DNA of 64,000 nt from Diphasiastrum complanatum (GCA_029204225.1 CM055109.1:28288861-28352860), one strand, 5' to 3'; positions 24,761 through 38,233 are shown, numbered from the stretch's first letter. Notes: generated by a model not told the origin, from the sequence alone. Numbers and translations are program-made.

Positions 24761-26105
24761 GTGCCTCAAAAGTATGGAAGTGGTTTTGGCCATGCTATGG
24801 TTCAAATGGCGAGGCTTGAGAAATGTTTTCACTCACAAGCTACAGCGGATTTTTAAGTTTTTAATTTGCATCTCTTGTTCTTTGATTTTTTCCTGTAACC
24901 ATAAAGTAGTTTTGGCTATGCTTGTTACCCTCGGCCTGTTCAGTTATTTAAGCTTCATCTTTGCTGGGAGTTTCTTTATGACACTTGAGGTCTGAACAAG
25001 GTCGATAAGCTGTGTCTGATCTCCATTGGTTTGTATTACGTGTTTGTTGATATGTGTGTGCTAGCCTCTTAAGTATTGGAAAGTCTCCCTGAGGACTTTC
25101 CCGATTCGAGAATCCAGGCCCTCAGGTGGAAATCTGCCCAGGACCCCGCGTTCTCAAATCTGGGAAAGCCCTCAGGCTTAGGCTTTCCATAGCAAAAAAA
25201 TTGAAAATGTTTTTTGAATTTACCACATTTAAAGCTTCATTTTATTCTAGAGCTTTTATGTCAACAGAAAGATTAAAAATCACAGTTGGAAAGTCACATC
25301 ACAATCTACTCAAGGTCATTAGACCCATAAAACTCCACGGGCTTTAGGTCCACCCGTAATGACCCTGAATGGGTAAGCAGGGTTTTCTGGAATTTAAAGT
25401 CGTCCAATTTACACATGAATTTGGGGAAAGCTATGAATGGATCAAAACATGCACAGGATCCTGAAAGTTTTCACATTCTTGTTTTTTGAGTATTCTTCTA
25501 AGGCGTGTACAGTGCTGTTTGAAATGTGACCATGCCGACTTTTTTTTCCCCGTGGTTGGCTTCAAGGACACCTGTTCTGATCTTACCTACCCCTTGCGTT
25601 TAGATTTTGTTCCATATTGTGCCCTGTTTCAAAAAGTTCCAAATGAAGTGAGGGGAAATTTCTAATTTTCTGCACAGAACTTGCCATTTGTGATTCCGCA
25701 CATGGAATGGAAAAAGAATTGTTGTAATGTACGGGAAAAAGCAAATCCAATACTTTTCTATAGTTACAAGAAATATTCAAATGATACAATGTAAAAAAGG
25801 GCCTAGAGGCTTATGGGATGATCTTAAAGGGTTTCATTTTTAGGCATATCATCAAGGTGTAGGGTTTTTTTAGTTATTGAATGCTAATATTTCAACCCTT
25901 AGGCATGGAAGCACTACTTAGTAAGGCGTGTGTCTAAACACGAGTGTCAACAAGAACCTGTGTTTAGTTGCTCAATGTATATGACCGATTAATCTTACCA
26001 AACCATAGGTAATTGCATTTCTCTTATATTTAAGATAAATGTGTTAAAAAGTGACAAACCTAGCTCATGTGACATTTTTCCCAAAGTCAACCTAATGTTT
26101 GTGAA
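24761..26105. other. 3' UTR and intergenic sequence
   Basis: The 3' UTR of the thioredoxin-fold gene begins after the TAA at 24758-24760; a polyadenylation site could not be fixed. After about 25050 there are only short frames and no assignable feature. Confidence 0.4.
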
Positions 26106-26108
26106 AAC

Positions 26109-26665
26109 TGTCTTTTTTTATCACTTCAAAGTACTTTTTCTTAAATGTATTGATAGAAATCACTATCGATTTAAAAGTGTACAAAGCATTCATTGTAAAA
26201 CAGCAGTCGCCATGCTACATTGTTGAAAGTATTTAGATTGGAAATTGTTATTAAGACAATTTCAATATGTCCTTTCTTGACAATCATATACTCCTCCAAG
26301 CATCATGAATCCATGAAAACCTTTCCCAACAATTAATTGCCAGGATACAGCTTTGTAGCAATAATTGATAGACTTCAGTTTCTCAAAGTATTTCTAACAC
26401 ACATTTAGTGTTGGCATATTTTTTGGGTTCCAAAGGTTAGTCGGTTGTGTAAGCACATTCCAGTATATTGTCTTCTTTAATTATATTACATTGATCTTCT
26501 CACACGTCTTGAGTTGTTGTGTCGTGCCTGAGTTGAGCTAACCCCCAAGTTCACTTGTCTGTGATCTCACATGTTGATAATAATAAGAAGTATCATATTA
26601 CAATGAATGCTTTGTACACTTTTAAATACATCAAGAAAAAGTACTTTGAAGTGATAAAAAAAGAC
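26109..26665. repeat. Inverted repeat with arms of 67-90 bp
   Basis: The left arm at 26109-26198 and the right arm at 26599-26665 are reverse complements over about 67 bp with few mismatches. The left arm has an extra insert of about 20 bp containing GATAGAAATCACTATCGAT. The 400-bp spacer has no long open frame. It could be a fold-back element or the result of a local inversion. Confidence 0.75.
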
Positions 26666-26669
26666 ATGT

Positions 26670-28420
26670 TATAACCATGTCGACATTTTTTAATCAATAC
26701 CACCTCTTGTTACGATTATATAGCCACCCTTTTTGTTATGTTTTATTTGAGGATTTGCAGTATTCACTTTGGTCACTCTTCATAGGTGTGGTCAATACTG
26801 ACTTCAGATAAAATGTTAACATTATTCACATTATAGTTTTTAATTGTGATAGTGAGAACTTGGAAGTAGTAGTGATTCATCGGATGGAAATACATTTTAG
26901 CTATACATTGCATGTCATAGTTCGCTTTAAGTTTTGTATATTATAGTTCACAAAACTAAAAATAAAAAAATTTATTAATATGTTCAAAAATTTGATATTT
27001 GAACTTTGGCCATTTGGCTAATAACACGATGACATTTGTTTTGGGACTTTGACCTAAAAAAAAATATTTTTTTTTTGGTGTCTTTTAATGGTCCTAGTTT
27101 TAGGCCAAACTCATGGATTTTTTTAATAAATCTCTAAATTTTGTTTTTAAAAAAAGCTAAAAAATGCATATTTTGAATAAAGAATTACAAGTTTTTTTGT
27201 TGCAAACTTCATAAAATCATCGTAATTACAAATGAAATAATAATTCAAGAGAACAAATGATTTTTGAAACTCGAAATCCCATTGAAATACAAAAAAATGA
27301 CTTAAATTATATTCGCACGTTCTCTTTTTTAGAGTACATCTTCTAAGGAATTTTCATTGATGCCTCTCAATTCAGAACTTGACATATTCTCAACACTTGT
27401 TTTCAATTGATAAAGTGGATGACCCGTCTTCTTCATCAGAGTCAACTAGCATATCTTCCTCGGAATCCGCGTTAATGTTGACAAATTTTTTTGTAAATCA
27501 GCTTTTCTCTGTTGATGAATGATGGTTTTTCCATTAATTCAAGTCGTTCTTTCAATATAGATATAGTTGACTTTTATAGATGATTGGTCATTGTTAATTC
27601 AAAATTAAATGCCAAAACATTTACATCCTGTAGATTCAAATCGTCGACTCTTGGTTGATTTTTTGGCAATCTCTTTCTCTTGTCCTTTGGATCTACTTTC
27701 GAGTTCGTATCTTCCCAAAAAAGCATTCGTTGAAGTGGTGTGCAACCATGGATACGTAGTAGTACTTTTTTTTTATTGGTATTTTAAATAAAACCAAGTG
27801 CTTTGGCAATCCAAAATGGATGTCCTTCATTGTTTTCTGAAGCTAGAAGTGTAACAAGGCTTCCAATTTGGATTTCATTCAAATCATTGCGCCATTTCAT
27901 TTTTGCAGTTTTTACACTTTGCATATTTTTCCTTGAGCCCACATAAATTTCAAGTTCCTGTCAAACTCCAAATTTGAAACTTCACGTACAACTAGCGCTA
28001 TCCCGTGTGCAGCAATTTGCAATCTCGATCCCTGTCAATTTCCCTACATGTACAAACATCAGAGCACACGAAACATGGTGGAGCTGGTTGCCTTATCTCC
28101 TCCCAAAATCTTTGCTGCATAAGTTATTATCCGAAATGCTTCTCTCTAGGCTCACTTATGCACAATCCTCAAGCACCCATCCCTTAACCTTGACCTTTCC
28201 TAACGTCGACACATGGCCAATTCCATGCACAGCCGACACTTGCCACTTGGCAATACCCTGACACATAGAAAAGTGAGTAGGCTGACATCACACACTAGAC
28301 CAAGTGTCCCAGTGAGCATGTGACATGTGTCGTGTTTGATCGGTCAACCATGACATGTGTCACTCATTCACTGGATCAAGTGTCCCAATGAGCATATGAC
28401 GTGTTCTATCGACTAGTCAA
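26670..28420. other. Intergenic, AT-rich, little assignable
   Basis: No domain-bearing frame was seen. Near the end, a segment of about 40 bp (AAGTGTCCCA(G/A)TGAGCAT(G/A)TGAC) occurs at about 28300 and 28378, next to the Gypsy tail and possibly part of its LTR. Confidence 0.35.
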
Positions 28421-28421
28421 A

Positions 28422-28860
28422 CTCCTACTTTTTAGGAGGACAGTCCAGCCACTCCTAATAAATGATCCAGTACCAAAACTAAGCACGACTCGAGAGGTCC
28501 AATGCCAACTAATTACAGTTTATTTTCAATTTCCTTAGAAAGGTCACCACAGGCTAGTGATTTAGCCATTTCAGTAATTACAATAATTACAAAACGTACA
28601 TGTGTATCTGAAAATTGTAAATAACCGGGACAAGGAGTAAAGGGTCTAACATCCCTTTCCACTCCAAAAAGACATCGTCTGCGATGACCAAACTAGGGTA
28701 TTGTGCACGCAAACTGTGCATGGTCTCCCAAGCAACATTTGTCAAAGGCCTTCCATGCCAAGCAACTAAGTATATCAAAGATCAAGCGGTTATACAGAAG
28801 TTTCTCCCACCTATCCAATATCCTTGTTGGCTAGTAACGGCATGAGGCGCTGCACACTAC
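28422..28860 (-). pseudogene. Gypsy-type pol tail (chromodomain-like) and 3' flank
   Basis: On the minus strand, the frame at 28778-28587 contains YLVAWHGRPLTNVAWE and IADDVFLEWKGML, which follow the pattern of the C-terminal chromodomain-like segment of plant Gypsy integrases. The stretch 28637-28422 downstream of it is shared with 56912-57126 and probably belongs to the element's 3' UTR or LTR. The upstream pol parts are missing. Confidence 0.58.
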
Positions 28861-28989
28861 ATATGAGGATTTCGAAGTGAATTTTTTTTAGATAGTGTTG
28901 TTGTAGTTGTCCATCATGCCCAAGAATTTCAACGTTGTGTTCGAACTACGAGACACATATGACAAATTTGCTGAGTATTTCAGACCAGC

Positions 28990-30390
28990 TCCGTCCTCTC
29001 CTCCAAAACAAGATGCAAAGAAAAAAAAATGAAAGCAATCTCAACAATCTCAGCGTGTACAGAGCGGGAGTGTTTCAAAGAAGAGGAGGTCTCATGAACC
29101 TCCTAATAAAGCAAGAGATTTTTCAAAGCCTTCTCCTCTACATGAGATTCTAACTGCTCGAAAATCTCCTCCTAAGTCTCCTTCTTCTCCTCCTAGATCT
29201 CAATCTCCATCTTCACCTCCTAAATCTTCTTCTCCTAATAAATCTCCTCCTCCATCAAAATCTCAGTCTCCTCCTGCCGTCAGAAATATTAGTTCCCCCC
29301 CTCCAGTTTCAGAAAAAGATTTAGATGATTTTGTAAATTTAAAAGTTGAATCAATTTTGAATGACAATTCTTTGAGTGGCTTGTCTGAATTACTTCCTTT
29401 ACCCCCTGCACTTGCTTTTGTAAATACTCCTAAATATGTACAGTATGACCAATTGTTAAGCACATATCTTAAAGCTCTAGATCCTCTATACAGTTTAAGA
29501 TGCCGAAGACGAATGCCGGTCTTTCCCTTTTTAAAATAGATACAAGTGAATTAGAAAGTAGGGATAAAATGCTAGGCGGCAATGTAGGAGAGGGAGAAGT
29601 TCAGTAATGGATGGAGTTTTTCCAGACCTCACTGTTTATAGATGTAGCATTGTTTTTGCTTGAATTCATGGATGCTTTTGATTTCCCTGATTTCAAAAGT
29701 CTACACGATGATATGCTTCAAAACGTTAGACTGGGGACTCCAATTCTCGTGCTCCCATACATAAGAAAGTAGTGTATTTTTATCAGATTTTATTAAGTTG
29801 AATGTTTTATATGAATTTTAATTTCACATTCATTCTCATAAATTTATTGTTTTCTAATTGTAGTGATCATTGGAGCTTATATGTGCTGTCCTTACATGTC
29901 AATGATGAGGGTGTGTGTAATCCAGTTTGTTTAAAGATGAACTCTATTTCACACACACACACACAAAATTGCCAGGAGCCTTATCTAGAAAATACTGGAT
30001 CTCTTTCTAGTACCACATGCAATAGCATATACGAAGCTGAAAATGGTTGATGCAGAGGTAAAAATTTATCAATATCGGTTCGACGCGCCCTTGTAGTTAT
30101 TGCTTGGTTTCTTTTCATATCGTGCGCGTTGATCCGGTATCCAGCCAATATTTTTTGGATATCGGTTCGACGCACGCTTATTTTCATTTTAGGTTTTATA
30201 ATAAACTCCTGCGTGTTGATCCGATATTACATAATGTTAAAATTTTGTTACTAACTTTCGTTTGAATACTGCAGTCCTCCCAGCAAGTTGATTCTGTCAG
30301 CTATGGTTGGTATATGGTATGCAATGCCAAATTCTTCTTCAATTGGCTTGCACTACTACAAGATGAACTTCCTAATCTGGAAGAGGTAAT
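28990..30390 (+). pseudogene. Ulp1/SENP-like (C48) cysteine protease relic
   Basis: A Ser-Pro-Pro-Lys-rich region at about 29155-29300 precedes a segment ending LGTPILVLPYIRK. A GT-AG intron at about 29771-29862 then leads to DHWSLYVLSL and KMNSISH. A later exon at about 30274-30385 reads SSQQVDSVSYGWYM. These match, in order, the His, Asp and Cys regions of C48 proteases, which remove SUMO and also occur in some plant DNA transposons. The histidine is kept, but the Asp position (LDS) reads MNS and the Cys position (DCG) reads SYG. A frameshift near 29500 and TAA at about 29606 also break it. Family assignment is by motif pattern. Confidence 0.55.
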
Positions 30391-30540
30391 CTATACCTGA
30401 TAATTCCTAATAACTAATATTCGATTAATAACATTTAATTCTATTTTTTTTTCTTTTTATAATCACATTCCTAATAACATTCCTAATAACTAATCTTTGA
30501 TTAATAACATTTAACTGTGTTTTTGTTTTTTTTAGTTTAA

Positions 30541-31231
30541 ATGCCCAAAGGTCTCCCCAATGGAGATAATGCACTTCAGGCAGGAGACCATAAAATTTGT
30601 GATCAAAAATTCATATTCAGTTGCAATGGCAGAGTGTTCTCCTCCCAAGCTACTTCCAATTGGAGAAATGAGTGTTCTTCACCCAAGCTACTTCCAACTG
30701 GAGAAATGGATTTAGAGATCATAGATTAGCATGACTCACAACTTGAGGAATGATTCTCAAGTTGATACTGATAAAAAGTTGGTCTCCCTTGTTGTGGATG
30801 AGACACATGTACAAATTTTTTTTATAGAAATATATTTAAAATTTTCTATGGTTGTTCTTACATGTTTGTTTTCCTATTATTAATTCAGGTTCTTATTGAT
30901 TCATCTTCAATTACTATGGTGTTCTTATATGTTTGTTTTTCATAGCCTTGGTCTGCCTTGCCTTTACCATGGTTTTTTTGGATAAGTTTAGAAGGTGATC
31001 TCAGTGAACCTTTGCCACAACCAATCCAAACATGCGACATATGTTCACACAGATTTGTTATGGTAAAGTTTCACTGAGATCATCTTCTGAACAAGAGCAA
31101 GTGTCGATTCGATATCTGATTGTAGTGGTCACTGGAGTTCAAGTGCCCGAAGATCTCCCCAATGGAGACAGTGCATTTCCTGTAGGAGACAATGAATCTT
31201 GTTATCAAAAACTCATATTATCCAGTTGCAA
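30541..31231 (+). repeat. Diverged direct repeat of about 88 bp
   Basis: The block around CTCCCCAATGGAGA, ending CAGTTGCAAT, occurs at 30541-30628 and 31143-31231 with scattered changes. The sequence between and beyond (to 31540) shows only short frames. Confidence 0.6.
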
Positions 31232-31539
31232 TTACATTGTGTTCTGCACCATGGAAATGGAGATCATAGAAATGAAAGAGCCTCAAAGAAAAAGTGGTTC
31301 ACATATTTTCAAAAATGATGTATACAAAAAATTGTATTACATAATACAAAATTCCATTGTTCATAATCTACGGATTTTTAATTTTAAAGGATGTTCCAAT
31401 GTCTTTGCATTTTATATGCTCTTCCTGCCTTACTCTTATCTGCACAAGAGAAATTGTTTCAGTTAATATATTTTTTGAAACTGATTCACTTAGAGTAAGA
31501 AGAGAAGGAATATTATCATATGGCATAATGTACCTTTAC

Positions 31540-32406
31540 ACCATTCAATCGAAATTGATAGTACTGAGGTAGATCGAATTGCAACATGTCTAGTTTTGAT
31601 CGAATGTAATTGAGACACCAATCTTCCTCGACCTCAACCATTGCAAGAATGTTGTCATTTCTTTTCACTATTATTTGAAGTTGCTCTTGAGAGTTTATTC
31701 CAAAATCTTGATCAAGTGGCTTTCAAACATTTTTGCATCTAATCCATCTTCTATAATACAGCAACAAAGTGAGCATTTATTTTTTGATGTGATATCTAAG
31801 TGTCATTGATGAGTAACATACTTTGCACTCAACTTGTTGATTTTGTTTCGTATCCCAACCGGTATCCAACAACTCGGCAATTATTTCAGCAATCAAGTCC
31901 TTACAAATAAATATTGTTTTCATTCTTCGAACATTGCATTTGAAAAAAAAATCAACAAAAATAGTAAAAAATAGATACCAACTTAATCTATTATTCTTTG
32001 ATCCAGTGCTACATTTTAATATACTTTGAATATCAATATATAGTCTAGATTGAAAACTTTATGAAATTGCTGCATTAGGAGAAATATATTCTTCACTCGA
32101 AAAATCTGGTAGAGGATATGGCTCTAATCTACAAACTAAGCCATTTTTATCAAGAAAATAGGTGTGATCATAAAAGAAAAATCCTAACTCTAAAAGTGAT
32201 TTTGGAGAATGACCTTTATATTGTAAAATATCGATATTTGAATGTACGACATCAATTATTCCTACAATCAATTGAATTGTTTGCCGTTCAACAAATTTTG
32301 ATGGATACAAATCTACAAAACCAGCAAAAATATCACAAGATCTCAGAAGGTCGACAAGACCACGAAGAGCGCTAGCAAGATATGTGCCAGACAACTCAGC
32401 TTCCAT
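31540..32406 (-). pseudogene. Unidentified intron-containing gene remnant
   Basis: An open frame at 32406-32059 encodes 115 residues, including SALRGLVDLLRSCDIFAGFVDLYPS in two overlapping stretches and YDHTYFLDKNGLVCRLEP. A likely donor near 31975, an exon at about 31905-31823 (AELLDTGWDTKQNQQVECK, then GTATGT), and an exon at about 31757-31540 (SQEQLQIIVKRNDNILAMVE) suggest a spliced gene. The last exon has an in-frame TGA in the best frame. The 5' end abuts a Copia fragment on the opposite strand, so it may be truncated. I do not recognise the protein. Confidence 0.35.
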
Positions 32407-32414
32407 ATTAGAAA

Positions 32415-34010
32415 ATTTCTACGGATTCAGTGGTGAGCCACAAACTTTTGAGGAAGCGATTGAAGGTCCAGAAAAGGACAAATGGATCCAAGCCATGAAC
32501 GAAGAGATGGAGTTCATGAGGAAGAACCAGGTATGGACGTTGGAGCCATTACCACATAAGCGCAAGACTATCAAATGCAAATGGGTTTTCAAGCTCAAAT
32601 ACGGACCAGATGGGAACATCACAAAATAAAGACAAGACTGGTAGCAAAGGGTTTCTCTCAGAGATATGGTATTGACTACTCTGAAACCTTCTCTCTTGTC
32701 GTCAAACATTCGTCCCTGCGTCTGTTATTTGCATATGTAGCAGCTTATGACCTCAAGATCCACATTGTGGACGAGAAGACAGCCTTCTTGCATGGCGAAT
32801 TAGACGAAGAGGTCTACATGGATCAACCCCCATGATACTCTCGAATTCGCTTCCTGACTATGCATGCAGAATGCATAGGAGCATCTACGGTCTGAAACAA
32901 TCAGATCGACAATGATACAAGAAGAAAGATCAAGCCCTGAAATCATTAGGATTCAAGCTTCTATTGGCTGATTCTAATGTATATGTCAGAGGTACAGATG
33001 GGCAGATCATCATAGTGGCTATATATTTGGATGACACTCTGATACTTTGCAGGAGTGAGCAACTAATTGCTGAAGTAAAGGCAGACATCTCGAAACATTT
33101 CGAGATAGTGGATCTGGGAGAAGCCAGGTGCTACCTAGGCTTAGAAATTGAAAGAGACTACGAGGGAGGTAAGTTATACCTTCACCAGTCCAGATACACC
33201 TAGAAGATCCTAGAGGACTTTGGGATGCTGAACTGCAAAGGAGCAAACACTCCAATGCTCGCAGGGACGATGCTGACAAGCGATGACTGTCCAAGGACTG
33301 AGGAAGAGAGGGAACAAATGCAGCTCACACCTTATAGGAAGCTGATAGGATTACTGATGTACCTTGCAGACAACACACGTCCTGATATTGCTTATGCAAT
33401 GTTCAGGATGAGCCAATTATGCACGAATCCAGGCTCGGCACATTGGAAGATTGCAAAACGCATTTTGCAATATCTTCAATTAATGAGGGATTATGGTTTG
33501 TGTTATTGTCGTGATGCAGATTTTAGGATATTTTTCTACAACGATGCTAGCTAGGCATCTCTCAAGGACGATTGTAAAAGCATCTCAGGAGGATGCACCA
33601 TCGCATCAGGAGCAGCAGTTCTCTGGGACAGCAAGAAGCAGACCATTGTATCCTAGTCATCTTGTGAAGCAGAATATGTTGCAGTAGCAAAGATGGCCAA
33701 CAAAATAATCTGGCTTAGGTTGTTCCTAGACAAATTGGGCAAAACAAGGAATGAGCCCTTGGTCTTGCAGATGGACAACACCTCTGCAATACACCTAACG
33801 AAAGATCCCGTGTTCCATTCCAGAACAAAACACATTGCGATCAAGTACCACTTGATCAGGGATCTAGTTGAAAGGAAAATACTGCAGACCACCTTCATCG
33901 GAACGAAAGACATGGTTGTTGACATCTTCACCAAAGTCCTAGACAAAGGACTCTATGAGAGACAGAGGAGCAATCTCGGGATCGTAAAGCTATCATGCTT
34001 TGAGAGGGAG
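32415..34010 (+). pseudogene. Copia pol fragment: reverse transcriptase and RNase H
   Basis: The fragment begins in the pre-RT region (EEAIEGPEKDKWIQAMNEEM) and has CKWVFKLKYG, TRLVAKGFSQRYG, the catalytic box YLDD at about 33030, and RPDIAYAMFRMSQL. RNase H follows, with SCEAEYVA, VLQMDNTSAIHL and HIAIKYHLIRD. Stops occur at about 32627, 32833, 33201, 33554 and 33654. Upstream gag, protease and integrase are missing. It differs from the intron 2 element, which has YVDA and lacks RNase H. Confidence 0.92.
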
Positions 34011-34024
34011 CTGAAGAAACAAAA

Positions 34025-35050
34025 TGTTTCTAACTACAAAGCCTTGCTAGCTTTCAGCCCTCAGCCTGACGAAGGTGTTCGCGAACACGAAAGTCAGGAG
34101 ACACAAAGCATGAAAAATTTCGCGAACTCGAAAGTCAAAGGAAACGAAGACGAAAAGTTTCGCGAACTCGAAAGTTGAGCAGATGAAGACGAATGGTTCG
34201 TGAACTCAAAAGTCGAAGTAGACGAAGACGAGCGATTCGCGAACTCAAAAGATTCACGAACGAGAATCTTTTGCGGTCCAGTACGAGAGAAGGCAAACGA
34301 CCAAAACGAGACCTTCTCCTGCCCTCCACGCTTTAGAGAGTACCAACGAGATCATGCAAGTACCCAAAAGTACGGATATCTGATCTGATGGCATGACGTC
34401 AGCAGATACATTTTAGGCGTGGCTAATCTGCCACTCTTGTATTTCCCTGATTAGTTGTAGATGCTTAATCACTCTAATCTTAGATTAACATAGAGCGACT
34501 ATACTTACTGGATGTTACTTGACATATAGATAAAAATAGAGTACACATACAATGTAACGTAGTAGTCTGATGCTAGTAAGCAATCAATACGAAAATACTG
34601 AATACATGTCCGCTTGCATGCGAAGACAATTCTGTCTAGGATCTATAGATCCAACTGTCCGCTAGTAAAGCGAGACGATTGCTCGTGAGAGAACTGTGTT
34701 TCTCCCATGTCAGCGCATTGCGTGGATTTGCATGCAGTGCTTGAAGAAATAAGAGAAAGATCAATATAGATGATTTTCTTGCTGTGTCTGATCTCGAATT
34801 CTAATGCGCTTGCTGTTTATTCGTGTGTCTAAGTTTCCTTGCTCATTTGAATTCCTCACCTTGGTTGAAACTATGTTGAATGCTGCATTAATTTTATAAA
34901 CGTAGATCAGCAGTGCCTGACTACACTCTGGAGGACTGTAGGAGTGATTCAGTTGGCAGTGTCCAGCGATCGCATCTGAACTCCATCCGAGGGCAAGAGA
35001 ATCGTGGTTCCTTTGCGAAAGCTTCGTGACTACGATCCTGATTCTCTTCA
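34025..35050 (+). repeat. Putative 3' LTR region of the Copia fragment
   Basis: A purine-rich stretch (GAGAGGGAGCTGAAGAAAC) ends just before TGTTTCTAAC at 34025, as a polypurine tract precedes a 3' LTR. A plausible CA end is at 35050, just before a separate 335-bp repeat. There is no 5' copy to compare, so the limits are tentative. Confidence 0.4.
34078..34262 (+). repeat. 39-bp minisatellite with TTCGCGAA cores
   Basis: About four imperfect copies begin TTCGCGAACTCGAAAGT or a variant (at about 34119, 34158, 34197 and 34236) with a period of 39 bp. The sequence just upstream, GTGTTCGCGAACAC at 34075-34088, is a perfect 14-bp palindrome with the same core. The period is divisible by three and the units are nearly open in one frame. 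Confidence 0.85.
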
Positions 35051-35716
35051 AATATTACCTTCCACATACTTCATAATGCATGTTAATGATAGTTTTACAT
35101 CATATGTGATAAGCTGAGATAGAAGCTTCATAATGACCAGTGATGAAGCACTTCCTATCTCATGAATGGTTGTTTGGTTTCAAGCTCCTTATCATGGATA
35201 TAAATGGATGATATCTCGGTATGATAACTACAATTTACATCATATGGTACTATCCTTCAATGGACAACATGAATATGTGGCTGTTCCTTAAGTAACTAAG
35301 GATTGCATACGTACTCCAGAAACGAAGGTAGTGTTGTTTCATGCTTTTATCAAAACATACAACTCAGTTGCTGGCACATTATGATACTTACAGTACATAC
35401 ATTTGGCTTCCAATAGGCCAGTCTACACCTCCTACAAAGTAATTATCTCCCAAGTTATTTCTGCTACTTATTGTTGCAATGATCACGATACTTTTATAAG
35501 AGAGGTAGCAATCTTACTGGATGCTTTTTAGAAAAATGGTTTTATGAGGGAAAAGCTTTGCCTTATCATTAACAAACTACATTTGACTAATACTTTTCCA
35601 GGCTTGTCCTATGATCTACCACAGTGTATTAAATGTTTGATGGTGGGTAGTTAGCTATCCCTTATGGGGAGCTAACTGCCCCCTAAGGGATTCACTAGCT
35701 GTGGGTCGGTTGGTGG

Positions 35717-35884
<168 letters not shown>

Positions 35885-36257
35885 GGACTCTTCTTTATCG
35901 AAAATTACCACCCTTGATCATGCTATAAACAAACATATATGGTTTGAGGGTCCTAAAACTTTTTTGCCAACCCATATTTTCTTCATACTTTTCAAAAATA
36001 TTTTCCCACCTTTTTTGGCTGGAAGGGAGCTTCCACGATACTTCCTATGAAAGCACTATATGTAGATTGTTCCCGAAGGAGTTTCTTCTACTATACGGTG
36101 AGAAGAAGGTTGGAAGAGATGGTGCCCTCCCTGGCTTGAAGTGATCCGCCTTAACTATACGGTATGTGGTTCTGCTCGTTTCATATATGTACATTCATCT
36201 CATGTATATGTATGATGGTTATCAGTGTTCTAGATGTTGAATGGGAATGTATGAACC

Positions 36258-36495
36258 CGCTGTCTAGCGATGGATCAATGAGGGTTCATACAATTTGTGT
36301 TTGGCATGATATGTATTCCATATACTATATCCACTGTCCAACGATGGACCAACGATGAAGCTTACTAAGTTTTGGAGTAACTTGTTGAAGATAGATATGT
36401 TGTTGTCCAGCGATGGACCTGCAGCGATCTATCATGAGCAAGAGAATCAAAATGTTGATATATATGGTAGGCTGTCCAGTGATGGACCAACGATG
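36258..36495 (+). repeat. Repeated GTCCAGCGATGGAC stem-loop motif
   Basis: The motif CTGTCCAGCGATGGACC, with small changes, occurs at about 36259, 36328, 36405 and 36471, spaced 65-77 bp. In its intact form GTCCA pairs with TGGAC around a 4-base loop. Extra half copies (CAACGATGGACC) follow two of them. Confidence 0.7.
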
Positions 36496-36835
36496 GACCA
36501 ATATTACCTTCCACATACTTCATAATGCATGTTAATGATAGTTTTACATCATATGTGATAAGCTGAGATAGAAGCTTCATAATGACCAGCAATGAAGCAC
36601 TTTCTATCTCATGAATGGTTGTTTGGTTTCAAGCTCCTTATCATGGATATGAATGGATGATATCTCTGTATGATAACTACAGATTACATCATACGTTACT
36701 CTCCTTCAATGGACAACATGAATATGTGGCTGTTCCTTAAGTAACTAAGGATTGCATACGTACTCCAGAAACGAAGGTAGTGTTGTTTCATGCTTTTATC
36801 AAAACATACAACTCAGTTGCTGGCACATTATGATT

Positions 36836-37660
<825 letters not shown>

Positions 37661-38106
37661 CCCTCTCTTGCAACTATTTTAGTTGGTTTTTGGGCTATAC
37701 AGGTAGTGCTTCATTACAAACTATCTATGCTATGATGGGACTGCCTATATTGCTTCTTATAGGTATTTTGTGATGGCTGGACAACGATCTATTACAACAA
37801 CTTTCTCCTATAAATTTACACTATTATTATGCTTTACATGATGCATATAATAATTTATAGTGATGTGTTATTATGAGACACCTTTTTTTCATTTTTGGAG
37901 CTGCTTGACTTAGCATTTTGGATGCATAATTCTCGCTCGTTTGTACTACTTTATGTATGGTAGGGTTTTCAAAAACGTAATACGTAAAGTGCAATTTGAA
38001 AAATTTAAGGGTTATTTTCGGTGCCCTGGAACGTTAATAACATTCGTGTTTACGTTCCACCGGCCAAAACCTGCCAAATAGGTTACCTGCCGAGCTTTAC
38101 AAAGAG

Positions 38107-38233
38107 GCCCGATGGGACCCACCGGGTTACATAAAGGAGCCCGCCGGGCCCACGCGGCTCGCTGTGAAGGTACTAGCGCAATGGTGGGCCTGGCGGGCTT
38201 CTTTGTATAGCCCAGTGAGTCCCGGCGGGCCGT
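38107..38233. repeat. GC-rich inverted repeat
   Basis: The left arm from about 38107 (GGCCCGATGGGACCCACCGG, then AGCCCGCCGGGCCCAC) and the right arm ending near 38233 (GTGGGCCTGGCGGGCT, then GTCCCGGCGGGCC) are reverse complements over about 50 bp with a few mismatches. It stands out in AT-rich surroundings and resembles a small fold-back transposable element. Confidence 0.7.
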
